64,000 nt of DNA from NCBI GenBank assembly GCA_937876225.1, contig CALFIC010000198.1, forward strand, positions 9,814 through 73,813, read 5' to 3'. The notes below the pieces were generated by a model, which saw only the letters and a list, made by a program, of their open reading frames with translations, was not told the DNA's origin and made no database searches. Position numbers and translations under genes: made by a program. The DNA is from an uncultured Chloroflexota bacterium (GTDB lineage Bacteria; Chloroflexota; Chloroflexia; Chloroflexales; Roseiflexaceae). This document shows positions 8,032-16,715 of the stretch, one piece after another. Numbering within the stretch: position 1 is the stretch's first letter; each line of letters starts with the position of its first letter.

Positions 8032-9429
8032 TTATGTATAGTTAAAACAACAGACGGGAGAAAAAGCCGCGCCATCACTCGAGCCGGCAAACACCAAACC
8101 ACTGCCATGGATTTGGGCGATGCGGTGTACGTGGGCCAACGCATCGGGACGCCCAAGTACCGCCACGGTGCCACCACTGCCGCCACCAGTAATTTTGGCG
8201 CCAAACAGGCCATGGGCGGGACCCAAGGCGCGTACCGCCGCCACGATGGCATCGGTGGCTGCAGACCCCAAACCACAGGCACTATAGCTGGCATGCGATT
8301 GATACATCAGCTCACCGAGTAATTCGGCAACCTGGTTGTTTTGGGTATCGGCGGCCAACAATTGGCCAAAGGTACGCACACGGTGATGCTCGGCGATGGG
8401 GTGATAGGTGGGTTGGCGCACGGCATAGGTACGTTGCGGATCGATAGTGGTGATAGCATCGCTGGTGGCGCCGTAGCGGGCTACAAAGTCAGCCCCAGTC
8501 AATTGCACCGGCAGGGAATCGGCATAGGATTGGACAAACTCCGAAGGGGTGAGATTAGCCAGATACCCACCCCACCGGGTATCGGCGATGACGGCGCGGC
8601 CGTCTGTGATGGTCACCGGGGTCTGGGTGATATCAGCGATGATGCGATACCCCATAAACGCTCCTACCCGTACCGAGCCATAATCGGCGCCCGATACGGC
8701 ATGACGCACCCCCGAATCAATCCCCCAGACCATTAGGTCGGCAGGGATGACCACGGGTTCGAGGAGTTCGGCGGGTTGGCAGCGCAATGCGAGGAGCTGA
8801 TTGGCGCGGCCACACGCCGAGGTCATCTGATCCATGATGCCACAGGGCGCGCCAACGATGTAATTTTCGACCATTTGGCTCCAAATAGCCAACGTCCGCC
8901 CATCGCAAGGGTAGTTGGCCATGGCGAGTACGGCGCGCATGGTGGCGACTTCGACGGCCGCCGAAGAGCTGACCCCTTTGCCCAACGGCACACTCGAATC
9001 GACCACAATGGTCATCCCCTGGGGAAAGTGTAGGTTGGCCTCACGTGCTAATACCGGCAATACCCCCGCCATGTAGGCAGCCCAGGCCATTTGTGGCTGG
9101 CGTTGCAAATAGCTCCGGACGGTAGCGTATTCGCCATCGAGGGCACTGGCGACGAATTGGGCCCGAAAGTGGTTTTGGAGTTCAGTAGCCCGGCTCACCA
9201 CCACCACTTGCCCGTCAGTGCGCGGTTGTACCAACGCCAAGGCACTGACATCGAGGGGGAGTTGGAGCACCAGCGATCCCGAATAATCGGCGATACCGCC
9301 CATCACATCAAGGCGCCCGGGGGCACGTGCCACCCAAGCTGGCTGTTGGGGATCGGCGTATTGAGTCAACAATGCGTCAATGCGTGGATCACGCAGGGAT
9401 TGCGCAGAATGCGCGTTGCTATGCCACAT
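8032..9429 (-). CDS. GHMP sugar kinase, galactokinase family, L-arabinokinase-like
   Basis: This is a 465-residue GHMP kinase, longer than the usual bacterial galactokinase of about 380-390 residues. Motif 1 reads APGRLDVMGGIADYSG; bacterial galactokinases have GEHTDY at this point, and the version here matches my recollection of plant L-arabinokinase. The ATP-binding motif PLGKGVSSSAAVE and the C-terminal ITGGGSGGTVAVL are both intact, so it should be a working kinase making a sugar 1-phosphate. The start overlaps the end of the phosphatase-like gene by 11 nt, and galT lies one gene upstream. Galactose or arabinose could be the substrate; the loss of the GEHTDY Glu and His argues for altered specificity. 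Confidence 0.82.
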   Translation of the reverse strand: MWHSNAHSAQSLRDPRIDALLTQYADPQQPAWVARAPGRLDVMGGIADYSGSLVLQLPLDVSALALVQPRTDGQVVVVSRATELQNHFRAQFVASALDGEYATVRSYLQRQPQMAWAAYMAGVLPVLAREANLHFPQGMTIVVDSSVPLGKGVSSSAAVEVATMRAVLAMANYPCDGRTLAIWSQMVENYIVGAPCGIMDQMTSACGRANQLLALRCQPAELLEPVVIPADLMVWGIDSGVRHAVSGADYGSVRVGAFMGYRIIADITQTPVTITDGRAVIADTRWGGYLANLTPSEFVQSYADSLPVQLTGADFVARYGATSDAITTIDPQRTYAVRQPTYHPIAEHHRVRTFGQLLAADTQNNQVAELLGELMYQSHASYSACGLGSAATDAIVAAVRALGPAHGLFGAKITGGGSGGTVAVLGRPDALAHVHRIAQIHGSGLVFAGSSDGAAFSPVCCFNYT

Positions 9430-10450
9430 GGTCGTCCTCCAATTGCATGTCGTGGGCCTGCAAGGCCTGTTGGAGTGCGGGGAGTAACCGGGCGGCTAAT
9501 GTACTGTTCGCCACTGCCACCCACGATACGCCACTCTGGACATCGAGGGGGGCATCGAGCGGTTGACCGTTAGCCTTGCAAACTATCGCCCCGGCTTCAC
9601 GGGCGATTAGTTCGGTACACATATCGTAGGGGTGGCAACAGAGCATCGGCGTTTCGCCGTGGCGCTGTGCGGGGGGCAACAACAGCGGACGCACATCGGC
9701 CAACCAGCGGTCGTGCCCCATCAAAATCTCGTAGAGTTGACCGCCGGTGGAAATATACTGGTCTTCAAACGACAACGCTCGCCCTTGGGGTGCTTCACCC
9801 AACAATTGCGTGGTCAGTAAATCATCGACGGCGGCGAGGCGAGCCCGTTCGCCGGGGAAGAAGCGGGCAATATTGCCGAATCCATTCAAAATCGTGGTAG
9901 CTTGCGAGGGACGAATAGGCAGTGATTGAGTAGTAGCCGTGATGCGGTTGAAGCGACTTGCATGCGCACCGTGGCCGGCTATGGCCCACAACGTGTCACA
10001 CAAATGTTGTTTGACGAGGGGAATTTCGGTCATCACTGCCAGGCCAATGTCGCGCAAATTCGTGTGGGCACCACGGTAGGGTGCCACGCCGGTCAATATC
10101 CACGCCGAGCGTTTCTGGTACATCAAGCCGCGGGTGCCGTCGATCGGGTCGACGATGATGACCAGCTCAAGGGCAGATTCGGCCACACCAGTGGGGAAGT
10201 CGTGGACGCCGTCGTGGCCAAGGCCTTCGGCGACCAAGCGGAAGTTGTAGTGCTGGGCCAGATCGGCAAACTGCGTCAGCAACACCGCTTCGGAAACGCG
10301 GTCGATTGCATAGATGGTGTCACCACCTTCAAACGCCGTGACGGTAGCCATCTGTTCGAGCGCAGTGGCTTCGCAGGCCTGCACGACGGCATCACGGATG
10401 GCGCAGTGGATGCGTTGTAGTGCTTGGAGCAAAAATTCCGGGTTGCGCAT
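9419..10450 (-). CDS. Inositol monophosphatase family protein
   Basis: This is a 343-residue member of the Mg-dependent inositol-phosphatase / FBPase-like superfamily. The central metal motif is VDPIDGTRG, and the C-terminal YDMCTELIAREAG corresponds to the WDxAAG...AEEAG region, keeping the metal-binding Asp. It is longer than the typical enzyme of about 260-270 residues. Its start overlaps the galT stop as TAATG, and its end overlaps the kinase gene by 11 nt, so the three genes are translationally coupled. It probably removes a phosphate from a sugar or sugar alcohol phosphate belonging to the same pathway, perhaps clearing a toxic sugar phosphate. That role is inference. Confidence 0.8.
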   Translation of the reverse strand: MRNPEFLLQALQRIHCAIRDAVVQACEATALEQMATVTAFEGGDTIYAIDRVSEAVLLTQFADLAQHYNFRLVAEGLGHDGVHDFPTGVAESALELVIIVDPIDGTRGLMYQKRSAWILTGVAPYRGAHTNLRDIGLAVMTEIPLVKQHLCDTLWAIAGHGAHASRFNRITATTQSLPIRPSQATTILNGFGNIARFFPGERARLAAVDDLLTTQLLGEAPQGRALSFEDQYISTGGQLYEILMGHDRWLADVRPLLLPPAQRHGETPMLCCHPYDMCTELIAREAGAIVCKANGQPLDAPLDVQSGVSWVAVANSTLAARLLPALQQALQAHDMQLEDDHVA

Positions 10451-11496
10451 TATTGCACCTCACTGGCACGGTAATGAATCGGTGCCACCGCTTGTAGCGC
10501 AGCAGCAGTTGCTTCGGGAGCCGTATCGCTCAAAAAATTCCCACCGCCGATTTCGGGGCCAGCCAAGTATTTGAGTAAATCGGGGCGGCGCAATGGGGGA
10601 TGAAAGGCCACAAAAGCATGAAAAAACGGCATCTGACTGCCATCGGTTGGTGCTTGGTGGATCGACATTACATAGGGGAATGACATTTGCCACAAATTAT
10701 CAAACCGGATGGTCACGGCGCTAATTGCCTGCGCCAGTGATTGTGATTCGGCGGCGTTGAGGCCATACAAATGCGATACGGTGCGCTTGGGCACCACATA
10801 GACTTCGTAGGCGTAGCGCGCAAAGTAGGGCACAAAGGCGATGGTATGGTCGTCTTCGTACAAAATGCGGCGCCCGTCTTGTTGCTCGGCGGAGATGATT
10901 TCGTGCATCAAGACCCGATTGTGGTCATGCCAAAAGCGCTGAGCGGCAAACAGCTCGGTTTCCATGGTTTTGAAGACAAAATTGGTGGCATAGACTTGGC
11001 CGTGGGGATGCGGATTGGATACCCCTACCACGGCCCCTTTGTTTTCAAAACAGAGCACATGATTGACTTCGGGGCGTTGGCCGAGGTCGTAGGTTTGTTG
11101 TTGCCAGACTTGGACGACATCAGTGATTGCTGCTGGCGTCATTTCCGCGAGGGTTTGGTTGTGAGCCGGACTAAAACAAATAACGCGGGCAATACCATCA
11201 GCACGGCGGGCGCGGTAGGGCCACGGCGGGGTAACGGGAGGTGGCGCGAGTGGGCCGACACAAGGGTGGTCGTTGTCAAAGACATAGACGCCACCGTAGC
11301 TGGGATTTTGATTGCCACTCACACGCAAATTGCCGGGGCAGAGATAACAAGTAGGATCATAGACGGGGTCACGAGGGGGCAAGGTAGTCACTGTTTGGCC
11401 AATCCACGGGCGATTTTGGCGATGGGCAGCCACAATGACCCATTCTTCGCGGAGCGGATGCCAGCGTTCTTCCCATATACCATGATGTTGTGTCAT
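10450..11496 (-). CDS. galT: Galactose-1-phosphate uridylyltransferase
   Basis: This is a 348-residue GalT-family nucleotidyl transferase. The catalytic His-Pro-His triad sits in [11 protein letters not shown], where the middle His is the uridylylated nucleophile. A zinc site CYLC is near residues 47-50, and the later YEVYVVPKR and HLYGL regions are typical. It exchanges UDP between UDP-glucose and a sugar 1-phosphate. ATG 11494-11496 is taken because AAGGAAGC lies about 7-14 nt upstream; an in-frame codon at 11529 has no such support. It heads the galT / phosphatase / kinase operon. Given the unusual kinase next door, the accepted sugar 1-phosphate may not be galactose. Confidence 0.9.
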   Translation of the reverse strand: MTQHHGIWEERWHPLREEWVIVAAHRQNRPWIGQTVTTLPPRDPVYDPTCYLCPGNLRVSGNQNPSYGGVYVFDNDHPCVGPLAPPPVTPPWPYRARRADGIARVICFSPAHNQTLAEMTPAAITDVVQVWQQQTYDLGQRPEVNHVLCFENKGAVVGVSNPHPHGQVYATNFVFKTMETELFAAQRFWHDHNRVLMHEIISAEQQDGRRILYEDDHTIAFVPYFARYAYEVYVVPKRTVSHLYGLNAAESQSLAQAISAVTIRFDNLWQMSFPYVMSIHQAPTDGSQMPFFHAFVAFHPPLRRPDLLKYLAGPEIGGGNFLSDTAPEATAAALQAVAPIHYRASEVQ

Positions 11497-11522
11497 CGCA
11501 AGCTTCCTTGTATGCGTAGTGC

Positions 11523-11552
11523 TTCCCACAGAATAACAGAACCGGCTATAAT
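11523..11552 (+). promoter_or_regulatory. Promoter of thiamine pyrophosphokinase gene
   Basis: TTCCCA at 11523-11528 and a consensus TATAAT at 11547-11552 are separated by 18 nt, about 50 nt before the GTG start at 11602. The -10 is perfect and the -35 is weak. It lies in the 105-nt divergent region shared with the galT operon. Confidence 0.55.
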
Positions 11553-11601
11553 AGAGCGATAATCAACATCTCGTTATTATTCTATACAAGTATACGGTAC
11601 C

Positions 11602-12246
11602 GTGCGCATAGTAATTGTCGCCAATGCTCCTGTCAACGCTGATGCGCGGCTTCCGCAGATTGCCGCTACCGCAGATTATATTATTGCCGCTGATGGTGGT
11701 GCCCAATCACTCGCCGTAGCGGGAATTGTGCCCCATTTACTCATCGGTGATCTCGATTCACTGCGTGATGACCATGTCGATTGGCTCATCACACAAGGGG
11801 TTGAAGTGCAACGCTATGCACGTGAAAAAGACGAAACCGACCTCGAACTCGCGTTATTGGCCGCCGTGGCGCGCAATGCCAGCCATATTGATTTGTTTTG
11901 TGTGCTCGGTGGGCGCTGGGATCATACCGTTGCAACCATCGCGATGCTTTGTTTGCCGATGCTCATCGGACGCACCGTGCGGATTTTTGCGGATGGACAG
12001 ACACTGGCGATAGTGCGTGACCATATTCTGCTTGATGGCCCCGTCACACGCACGGTATCACTGATACCGTTGACGCCAACGGTCGATGGAATCACGACGA
12101 CCGGACTGGCCTATCCGCTCGAGTGTGCCACGCTCTATTTCGAACGGTCGCGGGGGGTAAGTAATGTTGTCACCCACATGCCCGCGAGCGTACACGTGCA
12201 ATCGGGGGTTTTGTTGGTGGTGCAACACGAGCATCCTGTTGATTGA
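11602..12246 (+). CDS. Thiamine pyrophosphokinase
   Basis: This 214-residue protein matches thiamine diphosphokinase. It has the N-terminal IIAADGGAQSL segment, the HLLIGDLDSL motif, the acidic KDETDLELAL motif and the GGRWDHTVA motif that together form the ATP/thiamine-binding site. The enzyme converts thiamine plus ATP to thiamine diphosphate in the cytoplasm. It starts at GTG 11602 and stands alone, divergent from galT. A small inverted repeat CCCAT-n6-ATGGG at 12259-12274 is the only terminator-like structure after it. Length and motif order are normal for the family. Confidence 0.9.
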   Translation: MRIVIVANAPVNADARLPQIAATADYIIAADGGAQSLAVAGIVPHLLIGDLDSLRDDHVDWLITQGVEVQRYAREKDETDLELALLAAVARNASHIDLFCVLGGRWDHTVATIAMLCLPMLIGRTVRIFADGQTLAIVRDHILLDGPVTRTVSLIPLTPTVDGITTTGLAYPLECATLYFERSRGVSNVVTHMPASVHVQSGVLLVVQHEHPVD

Positions 12247-12698
12247 TGGCACAAACTACCCATAGAATAATGGGCGTATTTGCACTATCTGCCGCACCCT
12301 AAAATTGTACACGTATCACAATTCATGCGTGTATCGGTTTTTTGTTTTTGCTCAAAAAATCATTTAGATTACTGAATATCTGGACATTTACCGCGTTAGA
12401 ATGGCGTTTTTGGGGATTTAATAAAAATACATATACGCAACAAATAGATAGTGTAAATATTTTTTGGGCGTGATTCGTGATTCACAATAGTAATAAATAA
12501 TGTACGTTACTAAACACTATTGCAGTTCTTGTAAAACTATGCTACACTACAAACAAGATTGGTGGTCCATACATATGTGTGAGTGTTTTTTATTCTAGGC
12601 CCTCATTATTGTGTTTAGATCACGCCAATTCCCTGGTCCGCGCATACCAGTCTCCCCCCAGGAAAAATCCACCCATAGGAATTAGAGGAGAGCTAGCG
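12247..12698 (+). promoter_or_regulatory. AT-rich intergenic region with promoter and about 144-nt leader
   Basis: No gene is visible in this 452-nt stretch. A good promoter is present: TTGCAG at 12520-12525, 17 nt, TACACT at 12543-12548, with transcription expected near 12555. The resulting leader of about 144 nt holds a small hairpin CTGGT-n8-ACCAG (12633-12650) and a pyrimidine tract TCTCC (12651-12655) that can pair with GGAGA (12687-12691) in the Shine-Dalgarno sequence of the zinc-ribbon gene. This could make translation temperature- or structure-dependent. The part before 12500 is AT-rich with nothing recognisable. Confidence 0.55.
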
Positions 12699-13034
12699 AT
12701 GAGCTACGCTGACAAGACACTGAATTGTCGCGATTGCGGAACACCATTTGTGTTCACCGCAGGCGAACAAGAGTTCTACGCCCAAAAGGGCTTCACCAAC
12801 GAGCCGACCCGTTGCCAACCTTGCCGTCAACAACGCAAGTCACAGATGAACGGTCGCGGCAGCGACAACGGCGGTGGTTACCGCGAGCGCCCAATGAGTG
12901 GCGGTTCACGTGAACAATTCACCACCACCTGTGCCGGCTGCGGCAAAGAGGCCACCGTGCCCTTTGTACCCCGCAACAACAAGCCCGTATACTGCGACGA
13001 CTGCTTCCAAGATCAGCGCCGCGGTAGCCGGTAA
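12699..13034 (+). CDS. Zinc-ribbon domain protein, 111 aa
   Basis: This small basic protein has two CxxC...CxxC zinc ribbons. The first uses CRDC (residues 10-13) and CQPC at about residues 39-42; the second uses CAGC and CDDC near the C-terminus. A Gly/Arg/Ser-rich linker lies between them and the protein ends RRGSR. Proteins of this type are widespread in bacteria as small zinc-ribbon proteins of unknown exact role, likely binding RNA, DNA or ribosomes. ATG 12699 is chosen over an upstream frame extension to 12579 because AGAGGAGAG lies just before it and the domain begins there. It has its own promoter and long leader, and is followed by strong terminators. Confidence 0.82.
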   Translation: MSYADKTLNCRDCGTPFVFTAGEQEFYAQKGFTNEPTRCQPCRQQRKSQMNGRGSDNGGGYRERPMSGGSREQFTTTCAGCGKEATVPFVPRNNKPVYCDDCFQDQRRGSR

Positions 13035-13088
13035 TCGCTCAGTCTAACCATTGAGCACTCACGTTATTTGTCCATAGACCAGGGAAGA

Positions 13089-13122
13089 CAACCCGAGCGG
13101 AAGGCGCGATTCGCTCGGGTTG
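13089..13122 (+). terminator. Hairpin after zinc-ribbon gene
   Basis: An 11-bp inverted repeat CAACCCGAGCG / CGCTCGGGTTG with a 12-nt loop starts about 55 nt after the zinc-ribbon stop. It is followed by GCATTT rather than a U-run, so it is probably the first of two tandem terminators. Confidence 0.6.
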
Positions 13123-13137
13123 GCATTTACAAGAAGT

Positions 13138-13165
13138 CCCCGTTACGAGGTATCTCGTAACGGGG
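13138..13165. terminator. Bidirectional terminator between zinc-ribbon gene and hppA
   Basis: A perfect 12-bp stem CCCCGTTACGAG / CTCGTAACGGGG with a GTAT loop sits between two convergent genes, 21 nt from the hppA stop. It can serve both strands, though neither side has a long U-run. Confidence 0.65.
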
Positions 13166-13185
13166 ATTATGTGTTTTAGCCTAAT

Positions 13186-15474
13186 TTACATGGCTTGGGC
13201 GGGCTTCTTGGAGCGCCAAATCGACCAAATCAACCCTGCCGCACAGATAACCATCATCACCATCACGGTGGGACTCATGGCACTACCCGCAGGACGGGAT
13301 GCCACGATAATCGGGGCGATAATCAACGACACTAGATTCATGACTTTGATCATGGGGTTCAACGCAGGGCCAGCAGTATCTTTGAGCGGGTCACCGACGG
13401 TATCACCGACCACGGCTGCTTTGTGTGGCTCAGAGTGTTTGCCGCCGTAGTTGCCTTCTTCGATATACTTTTTGGCGTTATCCCAGGCACCACCGGCGTT
13501 GGATTGATAGACGGCCAACAGTTGGCCCGACAAAATCACACCCGCCAAGAAGCCACCCAATGCTTCGACACCCAGCATAAAACCGACAATCATCGGAATG
13601 ACGACGGCCATAATCCCCAGACCGAGCAGTTCTTTTTGGGCGGCAGCGGTCGAAATACTGACGGCCCGAGCATAGTCAGGCAACACGGTCCCTTCCATGA
13701 TGCCGGGGATTTTGAATTGGCGCCGCACTTCGTTGACGATTTCGGCGGCGGCTCGAGCTACCGCACGAATCATCAATGACGAAAAGAGAAACGGCACTGC
13801 GCCACCGACCAACAAGCCAATAAAGACCAACGGCGACGACACATTGACCCCTTGCATGATGGCTTGACCAAGCTGGGCTTGAACTTTGCCGACATCGGTC
13901 AAAAATGAGCCAAACAAGGCCACGGCGGCAATCACCGCCGAGCCGATGGCAATGCCTTTGGTGACGGCTTTGGTGGTGTTACCGACGGCATCGAGATCAT
14001 CCATGACGGCACGAGCGTTTTTGTCGAGACCCGACATTTCGCCGATGCCGTTGGCATTGTCCGAAATAGGACCAAATGAGTCCATCGAAATAGTATTACC
14101 GGTGAGCGTCAACATGCCGATACCGGTGAGTGACACCCCGTACAAAATCGCCGTGAATTGGGTGGCGAGTGGTTCACCACTATAAATCACCACCGAAGCC
14201 AAAATCGCCACACCGATGACGATAGCTGACCACGTGCTTGATTCCATCCCCAAGGCCGTCCCCGACAAAATATTGGTAGCAGCACCGGTTTGGGAGGCGG
14301 CACTGACTTCTTTGACCGGAGCATAATGAGTCGATGTGAAGTACTCGGTTAATTTGTCGAGGGCAATGGCCAACACCACACCCGATACCGTAGCGAGGAA
14401 GGGCTTCCAGTCAACCAAGCCGGTAGCTAGGTCAACCATGTAGTATTGGGTGATAGCGGCAAACCCAGCGACGGCGACGGCGGCCGCCAAATAGAAACCA
14501 CGATTCATGGCACCCATGGCATCGCGTTTTTGTTCGTCAGTACGCACAATCAGATTACCGATGAGCGAGGCAATGACGCCAATACCACGCAAAATCAACG
14601 GGAAGATAACATAGTGCATGTCGTATTTGCCATCACCCATCGTGCCACTCGTGGCATCACCAAGCACTAATCCGAGGATCAGGGCCGAGACAATGGTCAC
14701 TTCGAAGCTTTCGAAGACGTCGGCAGCCATCCCGGCACAGTCACCGACATTGTCGCCCACCAAGTCGGCGATGACGGCGGCGTTGCGGGGATCGTCTTCG
14801 GGGATACCAGCTTCGACTTTGCCGACGAGGTCGGCACCCACATCGGCGGCTTTGGTGTAGATACCGCCACCGACGCGCATAAATAAGGCAATCAGCGAGC
14901 CACCAAAGCCAAAGCCCAGCAAGGCATCGGGGGCACTGATATCAAATACCATAAAAATAAGCGTCCCGCCCAACAGCCCTAAACCCACGGTCAGCATACC
15001 GGTGACCGTACCCGAGCGATAGGCGACTTGCAAGGCAGGGTTATAACCGATACGTGAGGCTGCAGCCACACGGACGTTGCCTTCGACAGCCACATTCATA
15101 CCGACATATCCGACGGTATACGAAAAGAGTGACCCCATCAAAAAGGCGATAGCACGACCAATTGCGACCCACCACAACGCGGTTTGGGCATCACCAAAGC
15201 GCAATACGGCTTCGGCAGTGGGGGGGATAACCAACACGCTTGCACCAAGCACAAACGTGAGCACCGTAATCAAAATCACAATGGTACGGAATTGTTGGCT
15301 GAGGTAGGCATTGGCGCCAGATTTAATGAAACCCCACACTTCTTGCATGCGTGCGGTACCTTTGTCTTGGGCGATGATCTGCGCCCGCAAGATAAAGGCA
15401 TACGCAATGCCAAGGAGCGAGAGCCCGAGCACCACCCAGACGGCCGACTGTTCGAACATGGTTAGTTTGTTCAT
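13186..15474 (-). CDS. hppA: Membrane-bound proton-translocating pyrophosphatase, K+-independent type
   Basis: This is a 762-residue polytopic pyrophosphatase of the HppA/V-PPase family with about 16 membrane segments. The catalytic loop contains YTKAADVGADLVGKVE followed by a DDPRN segment and DNVGDCAGM, which bind Mg-pyrophosphate. The diagnostic GNTTKAVTKG has Lys where K+-dependent enzymes have Ala, indicating the K+-independent, proton-pumping class. It hydrolyses cytoplasmic pyrophosphate and exports protons. ATG 15472-15474 is used because GAGGAACTC precedes it; the frame is open upstream to 15546. It is a single-gene unit with its own promoter. Confidence 0.95.
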   Translation of the reverse strand: MNKLTMFEQSAVWVVLGLSLLGIAYAFILRAQIIAQDKGTARMQEVWGFIKSGANAYLSQQFRTIVILITVLTFVLGASVLVIPPTAEAVLRFGDAQTALWWVAIGRAIAFLMGSLFSYTVGYVGMNVAVEGNVRVAAASRIGYNPALQVAYRSGTVTGMLTVGLGLLGGTLIFMVFDISAPDALLGFGFGGSLIALFMRVGGGIYTKAADVGADLVGKVEAGIPEDDPRNAAVIADLVGDNVGDCAGMAADVFESFEVTIVSALILGLVLGDATSGTMGDGKYDMHYVIFPLILRGIGVIASLIGNLIVRTDEQKRDAMGAMNRGFYLAAAVAVAGFAAITQYYMVDLATGLVDWKPFLATVSGVVLAIALDKLTEYFTSTHYAPVKEVSAASQTGAATNILSGTALGMESSTWSAIVIGVAILASVVIYSGEPLATQFTAILYGVSLTGIGMLTLTGNTISMDSFGPISDNANGIGEMSGLDKNARAVMDDLDAVGNTTKAVTKGIAIGSAVIAAVALFGSFLTDVGKVQAQLGQAIMQGVNVSSPLVFIGLLVGGAVPFLFSSLMIRAVARAAAEIVNEVRRQFKIPGIMEGTVLPDYARAVSISTAAAQKELLGLGIMAVVIPMIVGFMLGVEALGGFLAGVILSGQLLAVYQSNAGGAWDNAKKYIEEGNYGGKHSEPHKAAVVGDTVGDPLKDTAGPALNPMIKVMNLVSLIIAPIIVASRPAGSAMSPTVMVMMVICAAGLIWSIWRSKKPAQAM

Positions 15475-15604
15475 GAGTTCCTCTTTGATCTCAAGTACGG
15501 ATGTGGCGACATTGCCAAGCAAACTCACCATTGCGACAACAGCCAATTGACGACCAACAGAGTAATATTGGGCGCATATACTATTGTACGTAGGGAGTGC
15601 GCTT

Positions 15605-15634
15605 ATTCTAGCATAGCCAAGAATTATTCTGCAA
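15605..15634 (-). promoter_or_regulatory. hppA promoter
   Basis: On the minus strand TTGCAG (15629-15634) and TAGAAT (15605-15610) are 18 nt apart, giving a leader of about 125 nt to the hppA start at 15474. This lies in a 326-nt gap (15475-15800) that otherwise holds no gene. Near its right end the palindrome CACATGATGTG at 15752-15762 could be an operator for the divergent membrane-protein pair. Confidence 0.5.
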
Positions 15635-15800
15635 TATAGAATTACAATCTCACAACAAAACCTACGCTAATCCAATGCATATTGTGCGCCAATATGTATT
15701 GGAGCCCTGTCACATATGGCACCGCTATAATCAAAACCTAAGGCACAAATCACATGATGTGCTATGATATTGTCACGTTCATCTACACAGAATCATAATT

Positions 15801-16715
15801 ATGAAACATTATCATGGCATTTCATTCGGGTTTGCGATCTGCATTATTGCGGGGATGACGCTCGACGCCTGGGCGCACGTGCATGGTGCCACCGACAATA
15901 CGTTTTTCACGCCCTGGCACGCAATTTTGTATACCGGGTTATTTGGGAGCGTCGCATGGTATGGCTACCTCACCTACCGGAAGGTTGCGCCACTCACCGC
16001 CCATCGCTTAGGGTTGAGCATGGGTCCACTCGTAGCCTTGTTTGGGCTGGCTGATTTGTTATGGCATGGTTGGTTTGGATTTGAGCAAAATTTACAAGCA
16101 CAGCTCAGTCCGCCACATATTGCCTTGGCAGTGGTGCTCGCGCTACTGGTCAGCATCCCTAGCCGCCAACGCAATCCTCATGGACATTTGACCTGGTTGG
16201 GGGCAATTGCTGGCAGCCTGGCAGCGGTGGTCATTCTCACGTTGTTGATGTTTGTCTCGCCACTTACTGCCGTCTATGCCGAATTGTATAGTGGCGATAC
16301 GGTGGTTGGCCTGGGTGTGAGTGGGTTTTTGGTGTTTATTAGTACGTGGTTGATTGTATTTCAATGGATGCGCCGTCACGATGCCCCGTTTGGCGCATTT
16401 ACGGTAGCGTCAGGGATGCTTGGCGTGAGTCAAGCCATTAGCAAAGGGGAATGGCGCTTTGCGGCGTTGCTACTCGTAATCGGGATATGGGCTGAATGGG
16501 TCAGTCGCAAAACGGGCCAAGCGAGTCGCATCCCCGCATTGGTATGGCCCGGCAGTTTTGCCTTGGGGTATTTTTTGGTGTTGAAATATACCAGCACCTT
16601 GGCATGGGGGCCGAGCGTTTGGGGCGGTGTCGTCGTAATGGCGGTGGCAATCGGCTTTGGCATGGCAACATTTGGTGAGCAGACAGCGCAAATGACACAC
16701 GAGGAACGCATATGA
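15801..16715 (+). CDS. Conserved polytopic membrane protein with His-rich motifs (paralog A)
   Basis: I do not recognise a named family. The 304-residue protein has about eight hydrophobic segments. The first loop contains DAWAHVHGATDNTFFTPWHA (residues 21-40), and further on there is ADLLWHGWFGFE and then LSPPHIALA. All three motifs recur at equivalent positions in the next gene, so the two are paralogs. The regularly spaced His, Asp and Trp residues near membrane edges suggest a bound metal or haem, or a proton pathway, but no haem c motif is present. The stop overlaps the start of paralog B as ATGA-type coupling, so the two are probably made in equal amounts and may form a heterodimer. Confidence 0.75.
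   Translation: MKHYHGISFGFAICIIAGMTLDAWAHVHGATDNTFFTPWHAILYTGLFGSVAWYGYLTYRKVAPLTAHRLGLSMGPLVALFGLADLLWHGWFGFEQNLQAQLSPPHIALAVVLALLVSIPSRQRNPHGHLTWLGAIAGSLAAVVILTLLMFVSPLTAVYAELYSGDTVVGLGVSGFLVFISTWLIVFQWMRRHDAPFGAFTVASGMLGVSQAISKGEWRFAALLLVIGIWAEWVSRKTGQASRIPALVWPGSFALGYFLVLKYTSTLAWGPSVWGGVVVMAVAIGFGMATFGEQTAQMTHEERI

Noticed and set aside
8107..11562. Several long plus-strand ORFs (71-263 codons) opposite the galT operon
   Set aside because: They are shadows of GC-rich coding frames, without ribosome-binding sites or protein-like domains.
12579..12698. 40-residue extension of the zinc-ribbon protein
   Set aside because: It lies in the untranslated leader after the promoter; the zinc ribbon begins at ATG 12699 after AGAGGAGAG.
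15475..15546. 24-residue N-terminal extension of hppA
   Set aside because: GAGGAACTC before ATG 15474 and family alignment favour the shorter form.
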